Shown here: piece by piece, positions 46,219 through 54,367 of the stretch
Position numbering within the stretch: the first letter of the stretch is position 1
Layout: each line of letters starts with the position of its first letter
Origin: Zobellia barbeyronii
Lineage (GTDB): Bacteria > Bacteroidota > Bacteroidia > Flavobacteriales > Flavobacteriaceae
DNA: 64,000 nt
NCBI RefSeq assembly: GCF_018603515.1
Contig: NZ_JACATN010000001.1
Location: 310,001-374,000 of the forward strand
Reading direction: 5' to 3'
Notes under the pieces: generated by a model
The model's input: the letters and a program-made list of their open reading frames with translations, nothing else
Databases searched by the model: none
What the model was told of the DNA's origin: nothing
Position numbers and translations under genes: made by a program

Positions 46219-47553
46219 ATGAACAAGATTATTACCGCATTACTATCGCTTATTTTTGCGATTTCCTGTAAAGCTCCACAAAAAGAAGAGCCTATAACCA
46301 TTACCCCAGAAGACCTTGATGCTTCTATAAACCAGGTAACGGATATTATGATTCATGATATATTTTCCCCTCCTGTAGCCAGTAGAATTTTTGCTTATCC
46401 AAATATTGCTGCTTATGAAATAGTTGCTATGGCAGACGAGAATTATACGTCTTTGGCCGGACAACTTAACGGTCTTACAGCCATTCCTTCGCCAAGCACC
46501 ATTGATACCGTAAACTATGACCTTGCCGCTATGGTTGCTCATATGGAGCTTAGCAAGAGGTTGATATTCTCGGAAGACCGCATGGAAATGTTGCGTGATA
46601 GCCTTTATACAATTTGGAAAGGCAAGAACCCTGTTTTATTTACCAGTTCAAAAGAATATGGCCTGCAAGTAGCGGATCATATAGCTGCTTGGATGAAAGA
46701 GGACAACTATGCGCAAACGCGTACGATGCCAAAATTTACGGTAGATGCAGATGATGAAACAAGATGGCAGCCTACACCACCCGCATATATGGATGGTATT
46801 GAACCCCATTGGAATAAAATTAGAACTTTTGTCATTGATTCTGCTGCTCAGTTCAAACCAATTCCACCTCCAGCATTTTCACTTGAGAAAGATTCGCCTT
46901 TCTTTAAAGAACTTAAAGAAGTTTACGACATCAGTAATAGAATTACCGAAGAAGGCGATACTTCCGAAGAAATTCAAATCGCTCAATTTTGGGATTGCAA
47001 TCCTTATGTTTCGGTTACTCGCGGCCATTTGATGTTCGCTACCAAGAAAATTACACCAGGTGCACACTGGATGGGAATAGCAAAAATTGCAGCACGTAAA
47101 ACCAATAGTGATTTCCACAAAGCTTTGTACGCTTATACCAAAGCATCCGTTGCTATGGCAGACGCTTTTATCAGCTGTTGGGACGAGAAATACAGAAGTA
47201 ACCTTATTCGCCCAGAAACATTAATCAACCAACATATAAATGATAGCTGGAAGCCTGTTTTGCAAACACCACCATTTCCAGAGTATACCAGTGGACACAG
47301 TGTTGTTTCAGGAGCTGCATCCGTAGCGCTAACAGATGTGTTTGGTGATGACTTTGCTTTTGATGACGATACGGAAACACCTTATGGATTACCCATTCGT
47401 AGTTTTACTTCGTTTAAGCAAGCAGCAGATGAGGCAGCAATTAGCCGTATGTACGGAGGCATTCACTACCGATCTGCTATAGAAGTAGGTGTAAAACAAG
47501 GAAGGGACCTCGGCAAGTTTGTAGTTGACAACCTTAATATGGCAAAAAAATAA
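46219..47553 (+). CDS. vanadium-haloperoxidase/PAP2-type lipoprotein
   Basis: The 444-residue protein has a lipobox (IFAISC, Cys17). It carries the acid-phosphatase/haloperoxidase signature in order: KX6RP (KYRSNLIRP, about 324-332), the SGH motif (PEYTSGHSVVSGAA, about 354-367) and SRX5H (SRMYGGIHYRSA, about 409-420). In vanadium haloperoxidases these residues hold vanadate and the catalytic His; in PAP2 phosphatases they act on phosphate. The domain length and context resemble the bacterial vanadium-dependent haloperoxidase-like group. Activity on halide or phosphate is not decided. It belongs to the UnbV gene train, 7 bp after the third paralogue. Confidence 0.9.
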   Translation: MNKIITALLSLIFAISCKAPQKEEPITITPEDLDASINQVTDIMIHDIFSPPVASRIFAYPNIAAYEIVAMADENYTSLAGQLNGLTAIPSPSTIDTVNYDLAAMVAHMELSKRLIFSEDRMEMLRDSLYTIWKGKNPVLFTSSKEYGLQVADHIAAWMKEDNYAQTRTMPKFTVDADDETRWQPTPPAYMDGIEPHWNKIRTFVIDSAAQFKPIPPPAFSLEKDSPFFKELKEVYDISNRITEEGDTSEEIQIAQFWDCNPYVSVTRGHLMFATKKITPGAHWMGIAKIAARKTNSDFHKALYAYTKASVAMADAFISCWDEKYRSNLIRPETLINQHINDSWKPVLQTPPFPEYTSGHSVVSGAASVALTDVFGDDFAFDDDTETPYGLPIRSFTSFKQAADEAAISRMYGGIHYRSAIEVGVKQGRDLGKFVVDNLNMAKK

Positions 47554-47577
47554 AGCAACAGTTCAAAACTAAGCTTC

Positions 47578-48483
47578 ATGTCCAAAAAAATTGCGCTAGT
47601 CGCATCCGCTCTTTTAGTAGTGGGGCTTATATGGTATCTTTTTATCATGCCTCAAGATTATATAGTTCGGTTCCGAACAAAGGCATCATCAGGTACGGTA
47701 AATCAAATTGTCAAGTTTTGGTCGAGCCAAAAAGGTCATGCTAATTTTCAAGAGCAAAAGAGCCTATCTGATTTTACTAGTACAATTGTTCTAAACGACA
47801 CAACCCTTTCTTTTAATTGGAAGATTGCACCATTGAACGATTCTATTTCGCAAGTAAAAGTGTACGTTACAGATAGCGAGAACAGCTTAAAGAACAGAAT
47901 TCTCCTCCCTTTTTCAGACACTGATTTTGAAAAACGCTCAAAAAGTACGGTAAAGGAGGTTTACACGCTTCTAAAAAGCCATCTTTCTAATTTCAAAACA
48001 ACAATTATTGGCGAAGCTATTATTCCTAAAAAGTACTGCGCATGTGTTCCTTTAAAGAATACGCAATTAGAAAAGGTAAAAGGAATGATGAATCATTACT
48101 CGCAATTAAGTGGTTTCATGGCCAAAAATAGTATTGAACTTGATGGACGTCCTTTAGTAGAAGTAGAACAATGGAACACACAAAATGATAGTATTGCCTA
48201 TAATTTTTGTTTTCCTATAATTAAAACAGATAGCCTTCCTAAAGCCGAAGGATTTGTCTACAAAGAAATTAAAGAAAGAAAAGCCATTAAAGCGGTATAT
48301 AATGGTAACTATTTGACTTCTGACCGTGCGTGGTACGCATTGCTTGATTACGCCGATAAAAACGGAATTAGAGTTACAAAAGAGCCCTTAGAAATCTTTC
48401 ACACCAACCCAAATATGGGTGGAAATGAATTAGAGTGGGAAGCCGAAATTTTTATGCCGATACAAGCACAAAAATCGGAATAG
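47578..48483 (+). CDS. membrane-anchored protein with GyrI-like effector-binding domain
   Basis: The 301-residue protein has one N-terminal membrane segment (about 5-23) and a polyketide-cyclase/SRPBCC-like middle region (about 30-145: TKASSGTVNQIVKFWSS, LSFNWKIAPLND). The C-terminal GyrI-like domain (about 150-296) is recognisable by KAIKAVYNGNYLTSDRAWYALLDYA and the final EWEAEIFMPI. GyrI-like domains bind small hydrophobic or cationic molecules. No DNA-binding part is present, so it is not a transcription factor. It lies 24 bp after the haloperoxidase-type gene and probably belongs to the same transcript. Confidence 0.75.
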   Translation: MSKKIALVASALLVVGLIWYLFIMPQDYIVRFRTKASSGTVNQIVKFWSSQKGHANFQEQKSLSDFTSTIVLNDTTLSFNWKIAPLNDSISQVKVYVTDSENSLKNRILLPFSDTDFEKRSKSTVKEVYTLLKSHLSNFKTTIIGEAIIPKKYCACVPLKNTQLEKVKGMMNHYSQLSGFMAKNSIELDGRPLVEVEQWNTQNDSIAYNFCFPIIKTDSLPKAEGFVYKEIKERKAIKAVYNGNYLTSDRAWYALLDYADKNGIRVTKEPLEIFHTNPNMGGNELEWEAEIFMPIQAQKSE

Positions 48484-48516
48484 AACTTACCTTTGTATTC
48501 ATTAAAACGCATTCTA

Positions 48517-49383
48517 ATGAAATCAATGGCAAAAAAAATTTCGCTTAAAGTTGTAGTCCTATTTCTTTTCTACAGCTGTGCAAATCACGGTCAACTAACT
48601 TATGTGACTGAACTACCAAAAAGCCTTAAAGAGAATTCCGGCATAGCCACTTTCACGAAGGATTCCGCTTGGTTTATAGAAGACAGTGGTAATGATGATG
48701 TCATTACCCAAGTAGATTATGAAGGAAATATACTAAGGGAACTAAAAGTAAAAAACGCCAAAAACCACGATTGGGAAGATCTAACGGAAGACAAGAAAGG
48801 TAACTTATATATTGGTGATTTTGGCAATAATGAAAGTGATCGAAAAAATCTTGTTATTTATAAACTTCCCAACCCAGAATTAGAAAGCGGAGACCACATC
48901 ACTGCAGAAAAGATAACTTTTAAATACCCAGAGCAAAAACATTTTCCTCCTAAAAAGAGCGAGCGACTTTACGACGCTGAGGCCTTTTTTCACTACAATA
49001 ATTACCTCTATATTTTCACCAAAAACAGAGCAAACCCTTTTACTGGTGTTTCTCTTATTTATAGAGTTCCTGATACCAAAGGAGATTACGATGCAGAGTA
49101 CCTAGGCAAGTTAACTATGTGTGATGATTGGGATACCTGTAGAATTTCTTCCGCTGACATTTCTCCTGATGGAAAAACCGTAGTTCTATTGAGCACTGGA
49201 AAAATTTGGACTATTAATAATGTAGATTTGGAGAATTTACCAAGTAGCAACCTAACAGAGATTGACTTATTGGTACGCACTCAATTAGAATCCATAAGTT
49301 TTTTAGACAACACCACCCTTCTACTCTCTGATGAGGAAACAAAAAGGGAAGGTAGAGACCTTTACAAATATGTCCTTAAATAG
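48517..49383 (+). CDS. beta-propeller-like lipoprotein
   Basis: The protein of about 288 residues starts at ATG 48517 (MKSMAKKISLK); the frame begins at a TTG 24 bp earlier, but the ATG gives a compact lipoprotein signal (VVLFLFYSC). The body has propeller-type blades: SGIATFTKDSAWFIEDSGND, HDWEDLTEDKKGNLYIGDFGNNE, LYDAEAFFHYNNYLYIFTKNR, ISSADISPDGKTVVLLSTG. This resembles SdiA-regulated/SMP-30-like secreted propellers, but the family is not certain and no catalytic residues are claimed. It is the last gene of the UnbV train and converges on the phosphoesterase-barrel gene with a 16-bp gap. Confidence 0.7.
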   Translation: MKSMAKKISLKVVVLFLFYSCANHGQLTYVTELPKSLKENSGIATFTKDSAWFIEDSGNDDVITQVDYEGNILRELKVKNAKNHDWEDLTEDKKGNLYIGDFGNNESDRKNLVIYKLPNPELESGDHITAEKITFKYPEQKHFPPKKSERLYDAEAFFHYNNYLYIFTKNRANPFTGVSLIYRVPDTKGDYDAEYLGKLTMCDDWDTCRISSADISPDGKTVVLLSTGKIWTINNVDLENLPSSNLTEIDLLVRTQLESISFLDNTTLLLSDEETKREGRDLYKYVLK

Positions 49384-49399
49384 GCCTTTTTCCTAGCCG

Positions 49400-52300
49400 T
49401 TAAAACCCAAAACCTAGTCCAAAAGAAAAGCGAAGTCCGTCATCACTATTAAACAGTGCTAAACGTGCTGTAACAATATCCGCTCCATTTAGGAAAAAAC
49501 CACCTCCGTAAGAAGTATGCCAGTCTTTGGAATCTTCTTTAGGCAACCAAACCCTACCATAATCAAAACCTCCATAAAGCCCCATAGACAATGGTAGTAA
49601 TTGCGTTTTTATTTTTCTAAGACTATAGCGGATGTCCGTATTCTGATAATAAGATTTTTTACCAGTGAACCTTTGGTTTCTAAAACCTCTTAACCCATCT
49701 AAACCACCTATACTGGCAGCCTGATAAAATTCATAGTCATCGCCAATATTAAAATGTGCTTTCCATTTTGTTGCCAAAACCAATCTACCACTAGGAATTA
49801 ATTTATAATCAAAACCTAAACTTGGTATGATGTACCCAAAAGCGTTGCCGTTTTCTGTACTTCTTTTATACCCTGTTAAGATAGAAGTAGACATACCCAT
49901 TGTTGGGAATGCCGCATTATCCGTATTGGCATACGAATATTCCGCATCAACGCCTACAAACCTATTTACAGTTTCCTCTCCGTTGGCTTGGTAATAGGTA
50001 TTAATAAATCTATCATCGCTTTCTTCTACTTCAATAGACTCATAAGAAACCCCTGCTTTAAATTTCGCTCCTAAATCACCTCTCCAAACCAAAGCCGGTG
50101 CAAACTTAAGCGTCTGTAAACGCACTCGGTTATAATCCAAACCTAAGTCGTCATCAAAATTATCTGTGTTGTTCCCAAAATCAAAGAAGTTAATAGCGAA
50201 ATTCGGACTCGTAAAACGTGCTCCTAAATGTAAGTTCCAGTTTTCAAAAATATGAGCAAACTCGCCGCTATACCCTAATTCAAAACCACTGGTTGCAAAA
50301 TAATAGGAAGCATCTAACTTATGCTGTTGCGTAAAAGGGTTTTGTCTAAAACCGTTAAACGTATACGTATCACTGAAACCTATTTTAACCCCATCATCTG
50401 GGTTGTAACCAATAGTTGGGATAATTTGATTCACCGAATTCCGTATTTGCAAAGGCAAGTAGTTATTGGTATTATAATCGTCCGTCAGTTTTAACTTAGC
50501 ACCACTACGTTCCTCTATAGTATTCTTTTTAGTTTTGTAGTCATAAATGGCAATATTACCGCCTTCATTCACCCTATAAATATCATTATTTTGCCCACCT
50601 ATCAAGCGCATCTTAATGGCACTTCTTTCGTCTCCGTTTACTTCAAAAATATCATCATCATCTAAGCCATACACCCATACTTCTTTGGTGCTTTTTTTAT
50701 TGAAAACCTTCTCAAAGAACAGCTTCTTCCTTTTGCCTTTGATGTTTCTATAAACTTTAACTTCGGTTTCCATATCATTTAAGATATTCACTTCAAACCA
50801 ATCGTCTTTATCAGTACCTATAACTACCGCATACTTATTTAAAACTCCGTAATAAATACGGGCAGTTTCTTCAATATTGGCTGCTCTAGCCAATAGTATA
50901 CCTTTAATTTCATCTACCGTCTCATCCCTGACTTCTTTCGGAAAATGCATAAACGCTTTATCAATTACTTCAGAAGTAAGGTTCTCTCGTATAAATTTTG
51001 CTTGCTCTTGCCATTCCTCCGGAGTGGTCTGCGTTAAAAGAGCCATATCCAACACATAGGTTTTTGGCGAAGAGTTAAAACCTTTTACGTTTCGTATTTC
51101 TTCATTAAAACCCTCCATTAAACGTAAACCGGGTATAATTCTCGTGGCCAAGCTCATAAAAAAGCCATCACCATGTTTTGAATAGACCATATCACGATCC
51201 CTTGGCACGGGTTTATAAAGTATCTTATCATTTTCTTTATCCTCAAACTCTGCCCATCTCCATTGATCTACATGACGATCCCAATCTCCCATGACCATAT
51301 CAAAAAGTCTTGCTCTTAAATATAATTCAGAATCTACGGAGTATTTCTCGTCATCACGTAAATCTTCAAGCATGCTATCCGTACTCTTTAGTTCATTAGA
51401 ATACCCAAAACTCTCTAAGTCTCCGTGGCCATCTCCAGCATGCTCTTCTATCATATAAAGTTCATCACCAAAAGATTGATTGTACTCTTTTAATGCCGAC
51501 TGTTTGGGTACATAATATAAAACAGGATTAGTGTGGAATAGACCTACCGCATCTGACAATTCTCCGGTTGTAAAAGGCCCATAAGGATTAGAGCCCGTAT
51601 AGAAATCAAGAAGAAGATTTTCAGTATAAGTGTTTTCAAAATCGCCCATTACATATTGATCTTGAAAAGCCATAGCCTGTAAATACAGTTCCGCATCTTT
51701 ACGAAGAGCTCGCATAACAAACTCTTTGCCATCCTTATCCCTTAATCGTAATGATTTAGATTGATGTCCTCCTCCCTTATGAACAGGAACCAAACCTCCC
51801 ATAAGGGTGTCTAGATTTACGGTTGGAGCCTCTACTTTTGTTGCATAATATTTACGATAACGGTCTCCCCAAACAAAATTAAAAAATCCACTTTTATCTA
51901 CTTCATCCTCCGTATATATTGAAGCTTTTACCGTAGCCGGAAATTTATCAGAATACTTTTCCTCAGAAAATGTCCTGTCTGGAGGTAAAACCTGAGACGT
52001 AAATAAAAACTCTTCGTCTTTATTAGCATCAACTCCAAAGAAACGTACTTGTGATGAGCCGTCTGTATACACCTCTAAAGTGGCGTAACCTCTTTCTCCT
52101 GTTGAAAATTTACTACCATTCAATAGATTTGTTGCTCCTGTCTTAGCACCGGCACCGCTTACAATTTGCGGTGTATTCTCTTCTACTATATATTGAAGCG
52201 TATGCTCATGTCCTGAAGCCAATACCACTTTTTCTGAATACTGTGCCAAAGTCAACAAACGCTTTTTTAGCTCAGTATACCTCGTGTTGGTCATGTCTTC

Positions 52301-53152
52301 TATAGATGCACCAGTTGTTCTCCTCAAAACATTTATAAAGCTTCCAAGAATGGGCAACGGCCCTATTTTCCCTTTCGGGTAGAAATGCGACTTAAACGTA
52401 TATTGACCACCATGCGTTCCATAACTGAACATTGGGTGGTGCATAGCTATGACCGTAGTCTTTTGTCTATTATCTTTAATCTTATCCTCAAGCTCCAACC
52501 AGAAAGAATCTCTGGTTTTGATATCACACTTGTCATTCATATCTGGACGCTTGTTCCAATTGGTCAAGTACCACTCTGTATCTATTGCTATAATAGTTAC
52601 ATCATCATTTACCTCTATAGTTTCTATAGGGCAACCGTCTTCCGGAAAAAAAACGTCTTTACTATCTAATTTTTCTTGAATGTAATCCTGTTCGCGCTCT
52701 AGACCTACCAAACCTTCCGTATACCAATCATGGTTACCAGGTATAAAAATGGGTTTCCCTTTAAAATCTTTCAGAGTTTTTAATTGGGCATCCAAATCAT
52801 TTTTTGCCAGAATATAGGCAGCGGTAGAATCTATAGGGTCAGGTAGACCTGCAGGATAAATATTATCGCCTAAAAAGAGTGCCGTACTATTCTTATCTGC
52901 CTTGTCTAATTTGTCCTTAAAAATCTTAAGCGCGTCGTTCATTCCATCCATAGGAGATAGACCTGCATCCCCAATAAGATAAAACGTATGTGAAATCTCC
53001 TTTGTAGTAGGAACATCTGTTTTACCCTCTTCATTTGCGTACTTTGTTTTAAGGGTTGCACAACCTGAAAACAGAGTTAACAATGCAATTAGCGCAAAAT
53101 GTTTACCGAATAGAACACTATTCACTCTCAATATTTTGTAATTTGGAACCAT
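49400..53152 (-). CDS. phosphoesterase / kinase-like / outer-membrane barrel fusion lipoprotein
   Basis: The 1250-residue protein has a lipoprotein-type signal (LLTLFSGC, Cys31). Residues about 50-360 form a calcineurin-type metallophosphoesterase with all motifs: LIGDAG, FLGDNIYPAG, PGNHDWY, AMHHPMFS and ASGHEHTLQ. Residues about 460-740 show KDGKEFVMRALRKD, then MGDWDRHVDQWRW (Asp625) and VPRDRDMVY (Asp652, Asp654), which resembles the catalytic-loop and metal-ligand pattern of HipA/Fam20/CotH-type kinases. An Asp-rich RTX-like stretch (VYGLDDDDIFEV, LIGGQNNDIYRV) leads to a D15/BamA-like barrel (about 900-1250, GLDGLRGFRNQRFTGK). It probably sits in the outer membrane. The kinase-like reading is an inference from motifs. 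Confidence 0.88.
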   Translation of the reverse strand: MVPNYKILRVNSVLFGKHFALIALLTLFSGCATLKTKYANEEGKTDVPTTKEISHTFYLIGDAGLSPMDGMNDALKIFKDKLDKADKNSTALFLGDNIYPAGLPDPIDSTAAYILAKNDLDAQLKTLKDFKGKPIFIPGNHDWYTEGLVGLEREQDYIQEKLDSKDVFFPEDGCPIETIEVNDDVTIIAIDTEWYLTNWNKRPDMNDKCDIKTRDSFWLELEDKIKDNRQKTTVIAMHHPMFSYGTHGGQYTFKSHFYPKGKIGPLPILGSFINVLRRTTGASIEDMTNTRYTELKKRLLTLAQYSEKVVLASGHEHTLQYIVEENTPQIVSGAGAKTGATNLLNGSKFSTGERGYATLEVYTDGSSQVRFFGVDANKDEEFLFTSQVLPPDRTFSEEKYSDKFPATVKASIYTEDEVDKSGFFNFVWGDRYRKYYATKVEAPTVNLDTLMGGLVPVHKGGGHQSKSLRLRDKDGKEFVMRALRKDAELYLQAMAFQDQYVMGDFENTYTENLLLDFYTGSNPYGPFTTGELSDAVGLFHTNPVLYYVPKQSALKEYNQSFGDELYMIEEHAGDGHGDLESFGYSNELKSTDSMLEDLRDDEKYSVDSELYLRARLFDMVMGDWDRHVDQWRWAEFEDKENDKILYKPVPRDRDMVYSKHGDGFFMSLATRIIPGLRLMEGFNEEIRNVKGFNSSPKTYVLDMALLTQTTPEEWQEQAKFIRENLTSEVIDKAFMHFPKEVRDETVDEIKGILLARAANIEETARIYYGVLNKYAVVIGTDKDDWFEVNILNDMETEVKVYRNIKGKRKKLFFEKVFNKKSTKEVWVYGLDDDDIFEVNGDERSAIKMRLIGGQNNDIYRVNEGGNIAIYDYKTKKNTIEERSGAKLKLTDDYNTNNYLPLQIRNSVNQIIPTIGYNPDDGVKIGFSDTYTFNGFRQNPFTQQHKLDASYYFATSGFELGYSGEFAHIFENWNLHLGARFTSPNFAINFFDFGNNTDNFDDDLGLDYNRVRLQTLKFAPALVWRGDLGAKFKAGVSYESIEVEESDDRFINTYYQANGEETVNRFVGVDAEYSYANTDNAAFPTMGMSTSILTGYKRSTENGNAFGYIIPSLGFDYKLIPSGRLVLATKWKAHFNIGDDYEFYQAASIGGLDGLRGFRNQRFTGKKSYYQNTDIRYSLRKIKTQLLPLSMGLYGGFDYGRVWLPKEDSKDWHTSYGGGFFLNGADIVTARLALFNSDDGLRFSFGLGFGF

Positions 53153-53164
53153 AAATAATTTTTC

Positions 53165-54367
53165 ATGCCGGATTTACTATCGAAAACCGAAGAATTTGCA
53201 ATTAACCTGTTAGTCAAAGAATTAGATACCAACTATTTGTATCACAATCTTAGGCATACCCAGCGTGTTGTCAAAAGTACTAAAGAATTGCTTGATTATT
53301 ATAACTTAAACGCTACTGATAGTGACGCAATAACGCTTGCTGCGTGGCTTCATGACACAGGTTACACAAAAGGTTCAGAAAACCATGAAGAAAATAGCTG
53401 TGCAATAGCAAAGAAATTTCTGACCGAGCAAAATTGCGAACCACTGACTATAGAAACGGTCTGCAATCTAATTATGGCTACCAAGCGAGGCCATGAGCCG
53501 CAAAACTTGATGGAAGAGATTATGAGAGATGCCGATTCTTCTCATTTAGCACAATCTAGTTATACTGAAACTTGCGAGATGTTGCGGGAAGAATTACAGC
53601 TGTTGGGCATTGCCGAAATCTCAACTAAAGAATGGCGCCGTACCAATATTAAAATGTTCCAGACCGAGCATCGTTTCTACACGGACTATGCCATAAAAAA
53701 CTGGCAAGAAGGTAAAGATGAGAACCTTAAAAAGTTGGTGAAACGTGATAAAAAACAGAAAAAAGCACGAAAAAAGGAAGAACTTAAAGTTCAATTAAAA
53801 AACAAAAGTCCAGAAAGAGGTATACAGACCATGTTCCGCGTTACCATGCGGAACCATTTAAAATTAAGTGATATTGCAGATACCAAAGCTAACATTCTTC
53901 TATCTGTAAATGCAATTATTATTTCTTTGATGCTTACCAACCTTATACCTAAACTAGATAATCCATCTAATGATTACTTGGTAATTCCTGCTGGTATCTT
54001 TGTCATGTTTAGTGTTATATCTATGATTATGTCTGTTTTGGCAACCCGACCGAATGTAACTAGCGGTGAGTTTAACAAGGAAGACGTAAATCAAAAGAAA
54101 GTAAACCTATTGTTCTTTGGAAACTTTCATAAGATGAAGCTTGAAGATTACGAGTGGGCCATTCAAGAATTAATTAAAGACCAGAAATATGTATATGACT
54201 CCTTAACTAAAGACCTTTACTTCTTAGGTCTTGTGTTAAATAGAAAATACAAACTATTACGATGGACGTATACCATCTTTATGGTAGGAATGGTATTATC
54301 TGTAATTGCATTTTTTGTAGCCCTAAAATTCTACGGTCCAGAAAGAATTATTGAATTACCTACCTAG
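53165..54367 (+). CDS. HD-domain phosphohydrolase fused to a PycTM-type (DUF5706) membrane domain
   Basis: The 400-residue protein has an HD domain at about residues 20-185 with HNLRHTQRV (His31), WLHDTGY (His63, Asp64) and a later MRDADSSHL. A Lys-rich linker (about 190-220) leads to a membrane domain with three hydrophobic segments (about 245-262, 268-295, 367-390) that opens LSDIADTKANILLSVNA, a signature of the Pycsar-effector (PycTM/DUF5706) family. In Pycsar defence, PycTM proteins respond to cyclic CMP or UMP and disrupt the membrane. The HD part could degrade a nucleotide signal. No pyrimidine cyclase gene is seen in the window, so a chromosomal signalling role is as likely as defence. 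Confidence 0.86.
   Translation: MPDLLSKTEEFAINLLVKELDTNYLYHNLRHTQRVVKSTKELLDYYNLNATDSDAITLAAWLHDTGYTKGSENHEENSCAIAKKFLTEQNCEPLTIETVCNLIMATKRGHEPQNLMEEIMRDADSSHLAQSSYTETCEMLREELQLLGIAEISTKEWRRTNIKMFQTEHRFYTDYAIKNWQEGKDENLKKLVKRDKKQKKARKKEELKVQLKNKSPERGIQTMFRVTMRNHLKLSDIADTKANILLSVNAIIISLMLTNLIPKLDNPSNDYLVIPAGIFVMFSVISMIMSVLATRPNVTSGEFNKEDVNQKKVNLLFFGNFHKMKLEDYEWAIQELIKDQKYVYDSLTKDLYFLGLVLNRKYKLLRWTYTIFMVGMVLSVIAFFVALKFYGPERIIELPT

Noticed and set aside
53165-54367. A complete Pycsar defence operon
   Set aside because: Only the effector-type membrane domain is present. No pyrimidine cyclase gene is adjacent or anywhere in the window.
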